Positions 1-7,620 are shown, counted from the first letter of the stretch. The stretch is DNA of 13,930 nt from Bacteroidales bacterium UBA6445 (GCA_002439585.1 DJOF01000015.1:1-13930); one strand, 5' to 3'. Numbers and translations are program-made. Notes: a model not told the origin generated them from the letters alone.

Positions 1-219
1 TTATCCCCTGCGTCTCTTGACGCTGATGAATTGCATATCTGTTAGTTCTTGCTTAGACGCATCTGGTGTTGATTTTAATTTTCAGAATATATTTCGTCGT
101 GTCTTGGACTATGTTTTTTTTGTATATTTGTATGATAAGATTATATTTTTATTCTTATACTTTGTTTGTGAAACGTTTAATCTGTCCGGTTTCTTAATGA
201 TATCCGTGATTTGGATAAT
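1..219. other. A/T-rich non-coding DNA upstream of the dead oxidoreductase gene
   Basis: No convincing protein is encoded here. The open frame running through it on the + strand is rich in Phe, Leu, Ile and Tyr as expected from translated A/T-rich DNA, and only its last part (after 220) resembles a protein family. A TATATTTG box at 123-130 matches the Bacteroidetes -7 element (TAnnTTTG) and could be the old promoter of the following pseudogene, but no clear TTTG lies about 19 bases upstream. The first three bases read as a stop on the minus strand, but that frame is closed again at 82-84. Confidence 0.4.
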
Positions 220-223
220 ATGG

Positions 224-702
224 GTGAAAAAGATTGTTGTAGCGTTGATTGGCTTAGGCCGAATGGGAGAAATACCTTAGGACTATGATGTCGAGTTGGG
301 GAGTGGCAGATTCGAGAGCTGGCCAGATAAGGAAGTGTCTTGCGCATTGCAAGAATGTCTTGGTCGAGAATCCTATAGGTATGACTGTCGAGGAAGAGCG
401 GTCACTTGTAGCGCTTGCAGAGTCAACAGGCCTTATTACTGCTGTCAATCTATATCTGCGGAATTCTTTGTATCACTAGCGGTATGCATTACGTTGATAT
501 TGTGAGGTGGTATGCTGAGTCTGAATACAAGACCTGGTATCCGCAAGGCGTAAGGATGCATACATCGCTATCCACAAGTCTTAGGTAATGTTGGAAGTTG
601 CTTATACTCACGATCTTCCCGTCAAAGGTGACAGAAAGACACTTGCCGAGATTGTCGACTGGCGCAGCAAGATGACAGACGGATACAGTTTGCTTCATTA
701 AA
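224..702 (+). pseudogene. Decayed Gfo/Idh/MocA-family oxidoreductase
   Basis: Pieces of one oxidoreductase appear in order but in different frames. At 224-280 a GTG-started stretch reads VKKIVVALIGLGRMGEI, the N-terminal Rossmann GxGxxG of the family, and then stops. At 285-479 another frame gives KNVLVENPIGMTVEEERSL, the EKP segment that closes the Rossmann domain, with the usual catalytic Lys replaced by Asn. At 481-588 a third frame gives HYVDIVRWYAESEYKTW, resembling the substrate-domain His/Asp segment. At 588-702 a further stretch ending in DGYSLLH may be the C-terminus, but I cannot assign it. About 160 residues remain of a usual 330-370, so there are internal deletions as well as frameshifts. 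It lies in the same direction as, and just before, tatA. The family call is firm; the original substrate is unknown. Confidence 0.75.
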
Positions 703-756
703 GATAACAAGTGTATGTTGAACGATTACGAATAATAACATTATTACTGATTTGAT

Positions 757-1002
757 ATGTATAATTTGCTTTTTTTAGGTAATTTGGGAATGGGTGAAAT
801 CCTAATAATCGCCCTTGTCGTCCTGCTTCTCTTCGGAGGAAAGAAAATACCCGAGCTTATGCGCGGCATGGGCAAAGGCATCAAGAGCTTCAAGGATGGT
901 ATGAACGAGATCGAGAAGGATATCAACGCTGAACCTACCAAGCCTGCTTCATCCGATAATACAGCCGCTATCAACGCGCCTGAAGACAAAAAGGCTAACT
1001 AA
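757..1002 (+). CDS. tatA: Twin-arginine translocase subunit TatA
   Basis: TatA forms the size-adjustable pore of the Tat system, which moves folded proteins across the inner membrane. The 81-residue protein has the family layout: a short N-terminal tail, one membrane helix (about residues 13-26), the hinge motif FGGKKIPEL (26-34), an amphipathic helix with GKGIKSFKDG (39-48), and an acidic, Ala/Pro-rich tail. The start at 757 gives MYNLLFLGNLGMGEI, a normal TatA N-terminus. There is no Shine-Dalgarno sequence, as usual in Bacteroidetes. The next gene, 44 bases downstream, encodes a protein with a twin-arginine signal, and tatC lies four genes on. No tatB is visible; Bacteroidetes normally lack it and use TatA alone. 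TatA and TatB/E are hard to separate by sequence, but the absence of a second copy favours TatA. Confidence 0.93.
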   Translation: MYNLLFLGNLGMGEILIIALVVLLLFGGKKIPELMRGMGKGIKSFKDGMNEIEKDINAEPTKPASSDNTAAINAPEDKKAN

Positions 1003-1046
1003 TTATTTATCAACCGATTTTTTACTAATAACTAAATTTTAAACTA

Positions 1047-2537
1047 ATGTCAAAAGAAATGTCCAGGAGGTCGTTCCTTAAAGCAGGAACCGCCGCTGCG
1101 ATTGGTCTTTCTGTCACTCCAGGTGACATGTTGGCGTCTGCAGCATCACGCAACAAGAAGAAGACAACGGCACCTCTTGATCGTAAGTTAAAGATCCTTG
1201 GTGTCGGTATTGGAGGAAGAGGTGCGGCTAATCTTTCTGAGATGGAGACAGAGGATATCATCGGATTGTGCGATGTCGACTTTAAGTATGCTCAGCACGT
1301 TTTCGATAAATATCCCAATGCCAAGAGGTATCAGGACTGGAGGAAAATGTATGCCGATTTGCTCGATGAGGCAGATGCAGTGATGGTTGCTACTTCTGAC
1401 CACACACATGCCATCATAGCAGCCGAAGCTATCGCAGCCGGCAAGCATGTATATGTAGAGAAACCTCTCGTTCATTCAATATATGAAGCTCGTCTTCTCA
1501 CAAAGCTCGCCGCAAAGCACAATGTCGTAACCCAGATGGGTAACCAGGGTGCCTCTCGTGAGGGCGTGAGAAAAGTATGCGAGTGGATTTGGAACGGAGA
1601 GATTGGTGAGGTGACCAAAGTAGAAGCATTTACTGACCGTCCTATTTGGCCTCAGGGACTTCATCGTCCAGAGAAAGTGGAGGAAATCCCTTCTACACTT
1701 GACTGGGATAGCTTCATTGGGCCTGCTCCCATGCGTCCGTACAACTCGATTTATACACCTTGGAACTTCCGCGGCTGGTGGGATTTCGGTACAGGCGCAC
1801 TCGGAGACATGGCCTGCCATATCCTTCACCCAGCGTTCAAGGCGTTGAAGCTCAAATATCCTACAAGGGCTCAGGCAAGTTCTACTATTGTGCTTACAGA
1901 GTCAGCTCCTAATGCCGAGATGATCAAGTTCGTCTTCCCTGCAAGGGACAATATGCCCAAAGTTGCAATGCCTGAGGTTGAAATAACCTGGTATGACGGC
2001 GGACTTAAGCCTGAGAGACCTGCCGGTCTTCCTGACGGGAAGGACCTTAACATGTGGGGTGGCGGACTTATCTTTCACGGTACTAAGGATACTCTTATCT
2101 GCGGTTGCTACGGTGTCAATCCCTATCTCGTATCAGGTCGTGTTCCTGACGCTCCCAAAGTTCTTAGGGAAGTTACCCTTTCACACCAACAGGATTGGAT
2201 TCGTGCCTGCAAAGAGCCTGCCGAGAGCCGTGTAATGCCAACTTCAGAGTTTGCTGAAGCCGGTCCGTTCACAGAGATGGTACTGATGGGAGTCCTTGCC
2301 GTAAGGCTTGCTGCCCTCAATATGGAACTTAAGTGGGACGGGGAGAACATGAGGTTTACCAATATCCCTGCAGATGCAACCATCAAGACTGTCATCCACG
2401 ATGGATTCTCCATCAAAGACGGCCATCCGACATTCAAGACGGAATATACTGAGCCGGTTAACGCCATCGCATATGCTCAGGAGATGATCAAGCATACTTA
2501 CAGGGACGGCTGGAAACTTCCTGAAATGCCTCTGTAG
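1047..2537 (+). CDS. Tat-exported Gfo/Idh/MocA oxidoreductase, probable glycoside 3-dehydrogenase
   Basis: A 496-residue NAD(P)-dependent oxidoreductase. The N-terminus has a twin-arginine signal, SRRSFLK at 6-12, followed by a hydrophobic stretch and a likely cut after about residue 33. The Rossmann fold starts with GVGIGGRG (52-59); the active-site segment is EKP (138-140, Lys139 probably catalytic), and GDMACHILHP (253-262) supplies the family's conserved Asp/His (Asp254, His258). The C-terminal part is longer than in short sugar dehydrogenases. The signal means it is folded with cofactor in the cytoplasm and exported by Tat, whose genes flank it. With DUF1080 and TIM-barrel genes directly downstream, the inferred role is oxidising the C3 hydroxyl of a glycoside to a 3-keto-glycoside, or the reverse reduction. 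GH109-type N-acetylgalactosaminidases share the fold and often the signal, so a hydrolase role is possible but the neighbours argue against it. An in-frame ATG at 1059 is a second possible start and would keep the RR motif. Confidence 0.88.
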   Translation: MSKEMSRRSFLKAGTAAAIGLSVTPGDMLASAASRNKKKTTAPLDRKLKILGVGIGGRGAANLSEMETEDIIGLCDVDFKYAQHVFDKYPNAKRYQDWRKMYADLLDEADAVMVATSDHTHAIIAAEAIAAGKHVYVEKPLVHSIYEARLLTKLAAKHNVVTQMGNQGASREGVRKVCEWIWNGEIGEVTKVEAFTDRPIWPQGLHRPEKVEEIPSTLDWDSFIGPAPMRPYNSIYTPWNFRGWWDFGTGALGDMACHILHPAFKALKLKYPTRAQASSTIVLTESAPNAEMIKFVFPARDNMPKVAMPEVEITWYDGGLKPERPAGLPDGKDLNMWGGGLIFHGTKDTLICGCYGVNPYLVSGRVPDAPKVLREVTLSHQQDWIRACKEPAESRVMPTSEFAEAGPFTEMVLMGVLAVRLAALNMELKWDGENMRFTNIPADATIKTVIHDGFSIKDGHPTFKTEYTEPVNAIAYAQEMIKHTYRDGWKLPEMPL

Positions 2538-2551
2538 TGAGTGTATTTGTG

Positions 2552-2580
2552 GAGTCGGAGGGTATTGCTCTCTCCGACTT
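2552..2580 (+). terminator. Hairpin between the dehydrogenase and DUF1080 genes
   Basis: AGTCGGAG (2553-2560) pairs perfectly with CTCCGACT (2572-2579), and the stem can be extended inwards by a G-T and a G-C pair, leaving a loop of about seven bases. It begins 15 bases after the dehydrogenase stop and is followed by an A/T-rich but not strictly T-rich stretch. This suits a leaky terminator, an mRNA 3'-end stabiliser or a processing site rather than a full stop, since the following genes need transcription and no clear new promoter is seen before 2620. Confidence 0.5.
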
Positions 2581-2619
2581 TGGTAATATAAAATAATAAC
2601 TAGTAACAATTTTATTAAA

Positions 2620-3522
2620 ATGAACAAACTTTTAATGACAGCAAGTGTCGTAGCAGCAGTATTGTCTGTAGCTTCTTGCGGAAATGGAAGTAAGAAAGCT
2701 TCTGCTCCTGCAGAGCTTAAATGGACAGGTACTGAGACCGTGGAGAATACTGTGACAAAGGCAGGAGCTCCCGAGTATATCAGCGTTGAGAGGCCTCAGG
2801 TTGATCTTTCTTCTCTACCTAAAGACAAAGAGGGCTACTATATCTTATTTGATGGCAAAACTCTCAATGGATGGCGCGGCTATGGCAAGGACAATGTTCC
2901 TTCACGCTGGACTGTAGAGGATGGAACTATCCATTTTGCAGGTTCAGGTACAGGCGAAGGCCAGACAGGTGAGGGAGGAGACCTTATTTTCGCCCATAAG
3001 TTCAAGAATTTCCAGCTTGAGTTTGAATACAAGATATCTAAGGGTGGCAATTCAGGTGTGCTCTATCTCGCACAGGAGATCAAGACTAAGAATGCAGACG
3101 GCACTACCAAGTATGAGCCTATCTATATCTCTTCTCCTGAATATCAGGTACTTGACAATGAGAACCATATCGATGCCACTCTCGGAGTAGATGGCAACCG
3201 CAAATCGGCTTCTCTTTATGACATGATACCTGCAAAGCCTCAGAATGCAAAGCCTGCAGGAGAGTGGAACAAGGGCAAGATCGTTGTCTTCAAGGGCACT
3301 GTGATCCATGGCCAGAATGACGAAAATGTCCTCGAATACCATCTGTGGACTCAGCAGTGGACCGATATGCTTCAGGCTTCCAAGTTCTCTCAGGAGAAAT
3401 GGCCTCTTGCATTCGAGCTCCTCAACAACTGCGGTGGCGACAATCATGAAGGCTATATCGGCTTCCAGGATCACGGTGATAATGTATGGTATCGTAATGT
3501 TAAAGTAAAAGTTTTAGATTAA
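2620..3522 (+). CDS. DUF1080 / 3-keto-disaccharide hydrolase family lipoprotein
   Basis: A 300-residue exported protein with a lipoprotein signal (LSVASC, lipidated Cys20), so it is probably anchored to a membrane in the cell envelope. After a linker of about 50 residues comes a DUF1080 jelly-roll domain (Pfam 3-keto-disaccharide hydrolase): LFDGKTLNGWRG (76-87), GGNSGVLY (142-149), EYQVLD (174-179) and GYIGFQDHGDNVWYRNVKV (278-296), all hallmarks of the family. Members cleave 3-keto-glycosides, by hydrolysis or by beta-elimination to a 2-hydroxy-3-keto-glycal. The gene sits 82 bases after a predicted exported dehydrogenase that could make such a substrate, and one base before a TIM-barrel gene that could use the product. 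The family assignment is strong; which chemistry and which glycan cannot be read from the sequence. Confidence 0.9.
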   Translation: MNKLLMTASVVAAVLSVASCGNGSKKASAPAELKWTGTETVENTVTKAGAPEYISVERPQVDLSSLPKDKEGYYILFDGKTLNGWRGYGKDNVPSRWTVEDGTIHFAGSGTGEGQTGEGGDLIFAHKFKNFQLEFEYKISKGGNSGVLYLAQEIKTKNADGTTKYEPIYISSPEYQVLDNENHIDATLGVDGNRKSASLYDMIPAKPQNAKPAGEWNKGKIVVFKGTVIHGQNDENVLEYHLWTQQWTDMLQASKFSQEKWPLAFELLNNCGGDNHEGYIGFQDHGDNVWYRNVKVKVLD

Positions 3523-3523
3523 T

Positions 3524-4441
3524 ATGAAGACTTCTTTGATAATGCTTTCAGCCCTTGCGATATCAGCAGCTGCCTGCTGTCCCAAGGCTTTCGAACAGAC
3601 TCAAGTAAAGAAGGATATCAGTGTACAGCTTTATAGCCTTCGTGACCAGATCGGCGATCCCGAGAAATATGCTGCCAACCATGAAGAAGTCTTCAATACT
3701 CTCGCAGAGTATGGCTATACTTCTGTAGAAGCGGCCTGCTACGACGGAGATAAAGGGCTTTTCTATGGAGTAGCTCCCGAGCAATACAAGAAAGATGTGG
3801 AAGCTGCAGGTCTCGTATCTCTCTCGTCACATGTCGGCCACTGGTTGTCAGACGAAGAGCTTGCTTCAGGTGACTTTTCCAAGTCTCTCGAATGGTGGAA
3901 GAAATGCGTCGAGGCTCACAAGGCTGCTGGCGTCAAGTACATCGTCTATCCGTGGATGGGGGTTCCTGCGACTGTGAAAGAACTTCAGATCTTTGGCGAC
4001 TATCTCAATGCTATTGGCAAGATCTGCAAAGATAACGATATCCGTTTCGGCTATCACAATCACTCTCATGAATTCAGCAAAGTCGAGGATAAGGAAGTAA
4101 TGCTTGACTACTTGTTGACCCACACTGATCCCACACTCGTATTCTTCCAGATGGATGTGTATTGGGCTGTATGGGGACATGTGTCACCGGTAGAGTATTT
4201 CCAGAAATACCCCGGACGCTTCGCTATGCTTCATATCAAAGACAAATACGAGATCGGACAGAGCGGTATGGTTGGCTTTGATGCTATCTTCGCCAATGCT
4301 GAGACCGCAGGCCTTCGTAATTTAGTTGTCGAGATTGAGAGTTTCGATAATACGGGTGACTGGAAGAAGAGCATGAAGATGTGCGCAGACTATCTTCTTA
4401 AGGCTCCTTTCGTTAAGGCTTCTTATGCAGGAACAAAGTAA
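3524..4441 (+). CDS. Exported sugar-phosphate isomerase/epimerase-like TIM-barrel protein
   Basis: A 305-residue xylose-isomerase-like TIM barrel (AP endonuclease 2 superfamily). The N-terminus is a signal peptide with a probable lipoprotein site (AAAC, Cys18 or Cys19; no Leu at -3, so somewhat weak). Barrel landmarks are ISVQLYSLRD at strand 1 (32-41), a strand ending in SVEA (67-70), GYHNHSHEF (176-184), QMDVYW (209-214), MLHIKDK (235-241) and VVEIESF (268-274). The Glu, His and Asp residues in these motifs (for example Asp211, His237, Glu270) are the expected metal ligands. In the 3-keto-glycoside route, relatives act on the keto-sugar or keto-glycal product, for instance by hydration. It starts one base after the DUF1080 stop, so the two are translationally linked, and its own last 17 bases overlap the start of tatC. 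The exact reaction is inferred from context. Confidence 0.87.
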   Translation: MKTSLIMLSALAISAAACCPKAFEQTQVKKDISVQLYSLRDQIGDPEKYAANHEEVFNTLAEYGYTSVEAACYDGDKGLFYGVAPEQYKKDVEAAGLVSLSSHVGHWLSDEELASGDFSKSLEWWKKCVEAHKAAGVKYIVYPWMGVPATVKELQIFGDYLNAIGKICKDNDIRFGYHNHSHEFSKVEDKEVMLDYLLTHTDPTLVFFQMDVYWAVWGHVSPVEYFQKYPGRFAMLHIKDKYEIGQSGMVGFDAIFANAETAGLRNLVVEIESFDNTGDWKKSMKMCADYLLKAPFVKASYAGTK

Positions 4442-5228
4442 TCCTTCAGTGGACGAAAGCGGAGAGATGACGTTCTGGGGGCACTTGGATGTCCTCAGAA
4501 CGTCATTGTTCCGTATTCTTGTTGTCGTGATGGTTGCCTTTGTGGCTGCTTTCATAGCTATGCCGCATATATTCGATTCCGTCATATTGGGACCGACATC
4601 ATCCGACTTCTTTCTTTACAAATTTTTTGCGTCCATGGGGAAACTTCCCTTTACTCCGGATTTCTCGGATCAGTCTTTCCACGTGGACATTATCAATATC
4701 AATGTCGCCTCACAATTCATGACGCACATGAGGACATCGTTCTGGGTGGCATTGCTTTTCTCATTTCCATATATAATATACGAGATTTGGCTGTTCATAC
4801 GGCCTGCCCTGCTTCCAGGAGAGAAACACCAGGTCGGAGCTTCTTTTCTGTTTGGTGCGCTGATGTTCTTTCTTGGCTGTGCCGTAGGTTACTGTCTCGT
4901 ATTCCCTTTGACATTCAGATTCCTCTCCCAGTATACAATCGGTGCGGAGGTCGTCAATCAGATTAACTTGAATTCTTATATAGACATGTTCCTGATGCTG
5001 ATTTTCGTCATGGGACTCGTCTTTGAATTGCCTCTTGTCGCTCTTGTCCTTTCACGTATGGGTATAGTCAACAAGGCCATGCTTGTCAAGTACCGCTCCT
5101 ATGCGGTTGTCGTACTTTTAGTGTTGGCAGCGTTTATCACCCCTTCAAGCGACCCGTTTACACTTGCAGTCGTATTTCTTCCGTTATATTTTCTCTACAT
5201 GCTCTCCATCTGGGTAGTAAGGAGATAA
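4425..5228 (+). CDS. tatC: Twin-arginine translocase subunit TatC
   Basis: TatC is the six-helix membrane receptor that binds twin-arginine signals and recruits TatA. The 267-residue protein shows the conserved N-terminal MTFWGHLDVLRTSLFR (15-30), the first periplasmic region, YEIWLFIRPALLPGE (119-133), FELPLVALVLSRMG (200-213) and the late segment AAFITPSSDPFT (235-246). Glu120 aligns with E. coli TatC Glu103, part of the signal-binding site. At the place of the other key Glu (E. coli Glu15 in HLIELR) this protein reads HLDVLR, with Val at the Glu position and Asp one residue earlier. The start at 4425 lies inside the end of the TIM-barrel gene; an internal ATG at 4467 (Met15) would also give a complete TatC beginning MTFWGHLD, so the true start is uncertain. 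It closes the five-gene run and is the partner of tatA at 757. Confidence 0.93.
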   Translation: MQEQSNPSVDESGEMTFWGHLDVLRTSLFRILVVVMVAFVAAFIAMPHIFDSVILGPTSSDFFLYKFFASMGKLPFTPDFSDQSFHVDIININVASQFMTHMRTSFWVALLFSFPYIIYEIWLFIRPALLPGEKHQVGASFLFGALMFFLGCAVGYCLVFPLTFRFLSQYTIGAEVVNQINLNSYIDMFLMLIFVMGLVFELPLVALVLSRMGIVNKAMLVKYRSYAVVVLLVLAAFITPSSDPFTLAVVFLPLYFLYMLSIWVVRR

Positions 5229-5269
5229 TACGAAGCTGAGACAAGGAATAAGTCTGACAATCTGAATCT

Positions 5270-5296
5270 GCGTGAACTACATCACTGTTACATTTG
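5270..5296 (+). promoter_or_regulatory. Candidate promoter for bglX
   Basis: TACATTTG at 5289-5296 fits the Bacteroidetes -7 box TAnnTTTG, 80 bases before the bglX start. The -33 position is poor (TCTG at 5267-5270, 18-base spacing), so this is a weak candidate. The 147-base gap after tatC leaves room for a separate promoter. Confidence 0.35.
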
Positions 5297-5375
5297 GTAT
5301 TTGAAGGGTAACTATCCTTTCAAGAGTATTATACAGATATATAACGATAAATAAAATAATTAAAGAACACTTCTA

Positions 5376-7601
5376 ATGACGAAAAAAACTCTATTTATGA
5401 TGGTAGCCATAACGCTTGTGGCTATCAGTTGCGCTGGAAGTAAAGACGCAGATGAAAAGAGAGCGGAGAAACTTATGGCGAAGATGACACTTTCCGAGAA
5501 AATCGGACAGCTTAGCCAGTTCTTGCCGGAAAGATCAGTTGTTACAGGACCTAACGGAAGCCCTGTTGACTTAAAAAATGTGATCAAAGAGGGAATGTGC
5601 GGTTCCATTCTTAACCCCTGGAGTCCGAAAGAAGCTATTGAATATCAGAAGCTTGCGGTCGATAGCTCGCGTCTTGGGATTCCCCTTCTCATCGGTTTGG
5701 ATATCATACATGGTGCGAGGACGACTTTCCCAGAGAATATCGGAATATCCTGCTCGTGGGATCCTGAAATGACTGAGGAAGTGGCAAGAATTTCCGCTGC
5801 TGAGGCAAGCGCATTCGGAATTAACTGGACATTCTCACCAATGTGCGACGTGGCTATTGACCCACGCTGGGGACGCGTTTCCGAGGGTTCAGGCGAAGAT
5901 CCGTATCTCTCAGGACAGCTTTCAGCTGCTATGGTGCGCGGCTATCAGGGAGATGATCTCTCTGCCGGCAACACCATCCTGTCCTGCGTGAAGCATTTCG
6001 CTGCTTACAGTGCAGCCGAGGCCGGAAGAGAATATAACACTGTTGACATGTCAGAGATGATGTTCCGCGAGCGTCATCTACCGTCCTATAAAGCAGCACT
6101 TGATGCGGGTGCACTGAGCGTAATGAGTTCGTTCAACGACTTCGACGGCATCCCAGCAAGCGGCAGCAAATGGCTCCTCACCGACCTGCTGCGTGGGGAA
6201 CTCGGGTTCAAGGGCTTTGTTGTTTCCGACTTTAGTTCTATAGACGAAATGGTAAAGCACCGCGTTGTGGCTGACTCGAAAGGGGCTGCGGAACTCGCAC
6301 TGAACGCTGGTCTGAATATGGACATGGTGGACGGAGACTATTACAGGTTCGGGGAAGAACTTGTGAAGGAGGGCCGCGTGAGCGAAGCTCAGATTGACAA
6401 GCTCTGCAAGGATATATTGACAGTGAAGTTCAAACTCGGTCTGTTTGACGACCCATTCCGCTACGGAGGAGAGGAACGCTGGGAGAAGGAGACATGGCTT
6501 CCGGAGTATCTCGAGACGGCACGCAAGGTTGCGCGCAGCTCAATGGTTCTGCTCAAGAACGAAAAAGGAATTCTTCCGCTCAAGGGTAGCGAGAAGATCG
6601 CCCTTATCGGTCCGGCGGCTGACTCCCGCAGCGAGATGGTAGGATCATGGATCGGTTTCGCAGATTACAACAAGCCGGTCAGTTTCCTTGAAGGCCTAAA
6701 AGCAAGATTCCCTCACAACGAAATTAGCTGCGAGAAAGGTAGCGGCTTTTTCGATCCTATTGAAGGAGGCATTTCAAAGGCAGTTGCGGCAGCACGCCGT
6801 TCCGATGTCGTCCTTATGGCCATCGGGCTTCCGAATGCCTACAGCGGTGAGGCTACCTCTATGGCAAATATCGACATTCCGGCAGCACAGAAGGAACTCT
6901 TCAATGCTGTGAAAGCGACAGGAAAACCGATTGTGGTTCTGCTCGTTACCGGACGTCCTATGACCATTGCGGAGGAGACGAATGCCGCAGCCGGACTGCT
7001 CGTGACCTGGCACCCGGGTATCATGGGAGGATCGGCTCTCGCGGATATCGTTTCCGGAGACTACAATCCTTCAGGACGTCTTACAATGACTTTCCCTCTC
7101 TGTCTTGGTCAGGTACCGATCCACTACAACGCCAAGAGTACTTGCCGTCCACGCGAGACTCCGGAGAATGACGCAAAATATCTTTCCCGCTATATGCGTA
7201 CCCCTAACGAACCCCTCTTCGCTTTTGGCGAGGGTCTGAGCTACACTGAGTTCGGCTATTCAGATCTTGAAGTCCTCAACCCCAAGGCAAAACTCGGTGA
7301 AACTGTGAAGGTACGCGTGAAAGTCAGCAACCTCGGCAAGAGGGACGGAGAAGAAGTTGTGCAGCTTTACATCCGTGACGTTATCGGCAGCCGCACCCGT
7401 CCGGATCGTGAGTTGAAAGGATTTAGGAAAGTTTTCCTCAAGGCAGGAGACTCAGCGATAGTTGACTTCGAAATAACACAGGAATCACGTTCATTCTTTA
7501 GAGCAGACAACAAGTGGGGCGAGGAAACGGGCGATTTCGATGTATTCGTGGGACATGATTCACACGCAAGCCTTGCCGGTAAGTTTACCATAACAGAGTA
7601 A
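5376..7601 (+). CDS. bglX: GH3 beta-glucosidase, BglX type, lipoprotein
   Basis: A 741-residue family 3 glycoside hydrolase, close in length to E. coli periplasmic BglX (765). The N-terminus is a lipoprotein signal with Cys19 in VAISC, followed by a charged segment. The N-terminal TIM barrel starts at MTLSEKIGQLSQF (36-48), and the substrate-binding Lys-His is in KHFAAY (206-211). The nucleophile is Asp285 in VVSDFSS. The second alpha/beta domain contains SGEATS, where Glu492 is a candidate acid/base, and the C-terminal fibronectin-III-like domain begins after FGEGLSYTEF. It should release terminal beta-linked glucose (possibly xylose) from oligosaccharides at the cell envelope. It follows tatC in the same direction after 147 bases and could supply sugars alongside the 3-keto route or act independently. 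Substrate preference cannot be read from the sequence. Confidence 0.92.
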   Translation: MTKKTLFMMVAITLVAISCAGSKDADEKRAEKLMAKMTLSEKIGQLSQFLPERSVVTGPNGSPVDLKNVIKEGMCGSILNPWSPKEAIEYQKLAVDSSRLGIPLLIGLDIIHGARTTFPENIGISCSWDPEMTEEVARISAAEASAFGINWTFSPMCDVAIDPRWGRVSEGSGEDPYLSGQLSAAMVRGYQGDDLSAGNTILSCVKHFAAYSAAEAGREYNTVDMSEMMFRERHLPSYKAALDAGALSVMSSFNDFDGIPASGSKWLLTDLLRGELGFKGFVVSDFSSIDEMVKHRVVADSKGAAELALNAGLNMDMVDGDYYRFGEELVKEGRVSEAQIDKLCKDILTVKFKLGLFDDPFRYGGEERWEKETWLPEYLETARKVARSSMVLLKNEKGILPLKGSEKIALIGPAADSRSEMVGSWIGFADYNKPVSFLEGLKARFPHNEISCEKGSGFFDPIEGGISKAVAAARRSDVVLMAIGLPNAYSGEATSMANIDIPAAQKELFNAVKATGKPIVVLLVTGRPMTIAEETNAAAGLLVTWHPGIMGGSALADIVSGDYNPSGRLTMTFPLCLGQVPIHYNAKSTCRPRETPENDAKYLSRYMRTPNEPLFAFGEGLSYTEFGYSDLEVLNPKAKLGETVKVRVKVSNLGKRDGEEVVQLYIRDVIGSRTRPDRELKGFRKVFLKAGDSAIVDFEITQESRSFFRADNKWGEETGDFDVFVGHDSHASLAGKFTITE

Positions 7602-7620
7602 TTTCAAGGTAATTTCATTA

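Noticed and set aside
1..81. C-terminal end of a minus-strand gene entering from the left edge
   Set aside because: The frame ending in TAA at 3-1 is closed by TGA at 84-82 and again further on, leaving only 26 codons with no recognisable motif.
17..280. 87-codon open frame as a real membrane protein
   Set aside because: Most of it is translated A/T-rich DNA; only the last 18 codons resemble a family, and they belong to the oxidoreductase pseudogene.
733..746. TAATAA-CA-TTATTA palindrome as an operator of tatA
   Set aside because: Short, wholly A/T, and easily expected by chance in such DNA; no promoter match lies beside it.
757..5228. Missing TatB as an anomaly
   Set aside because: Bacteroidetes Tat systems normally consist of TatA and TatC only.
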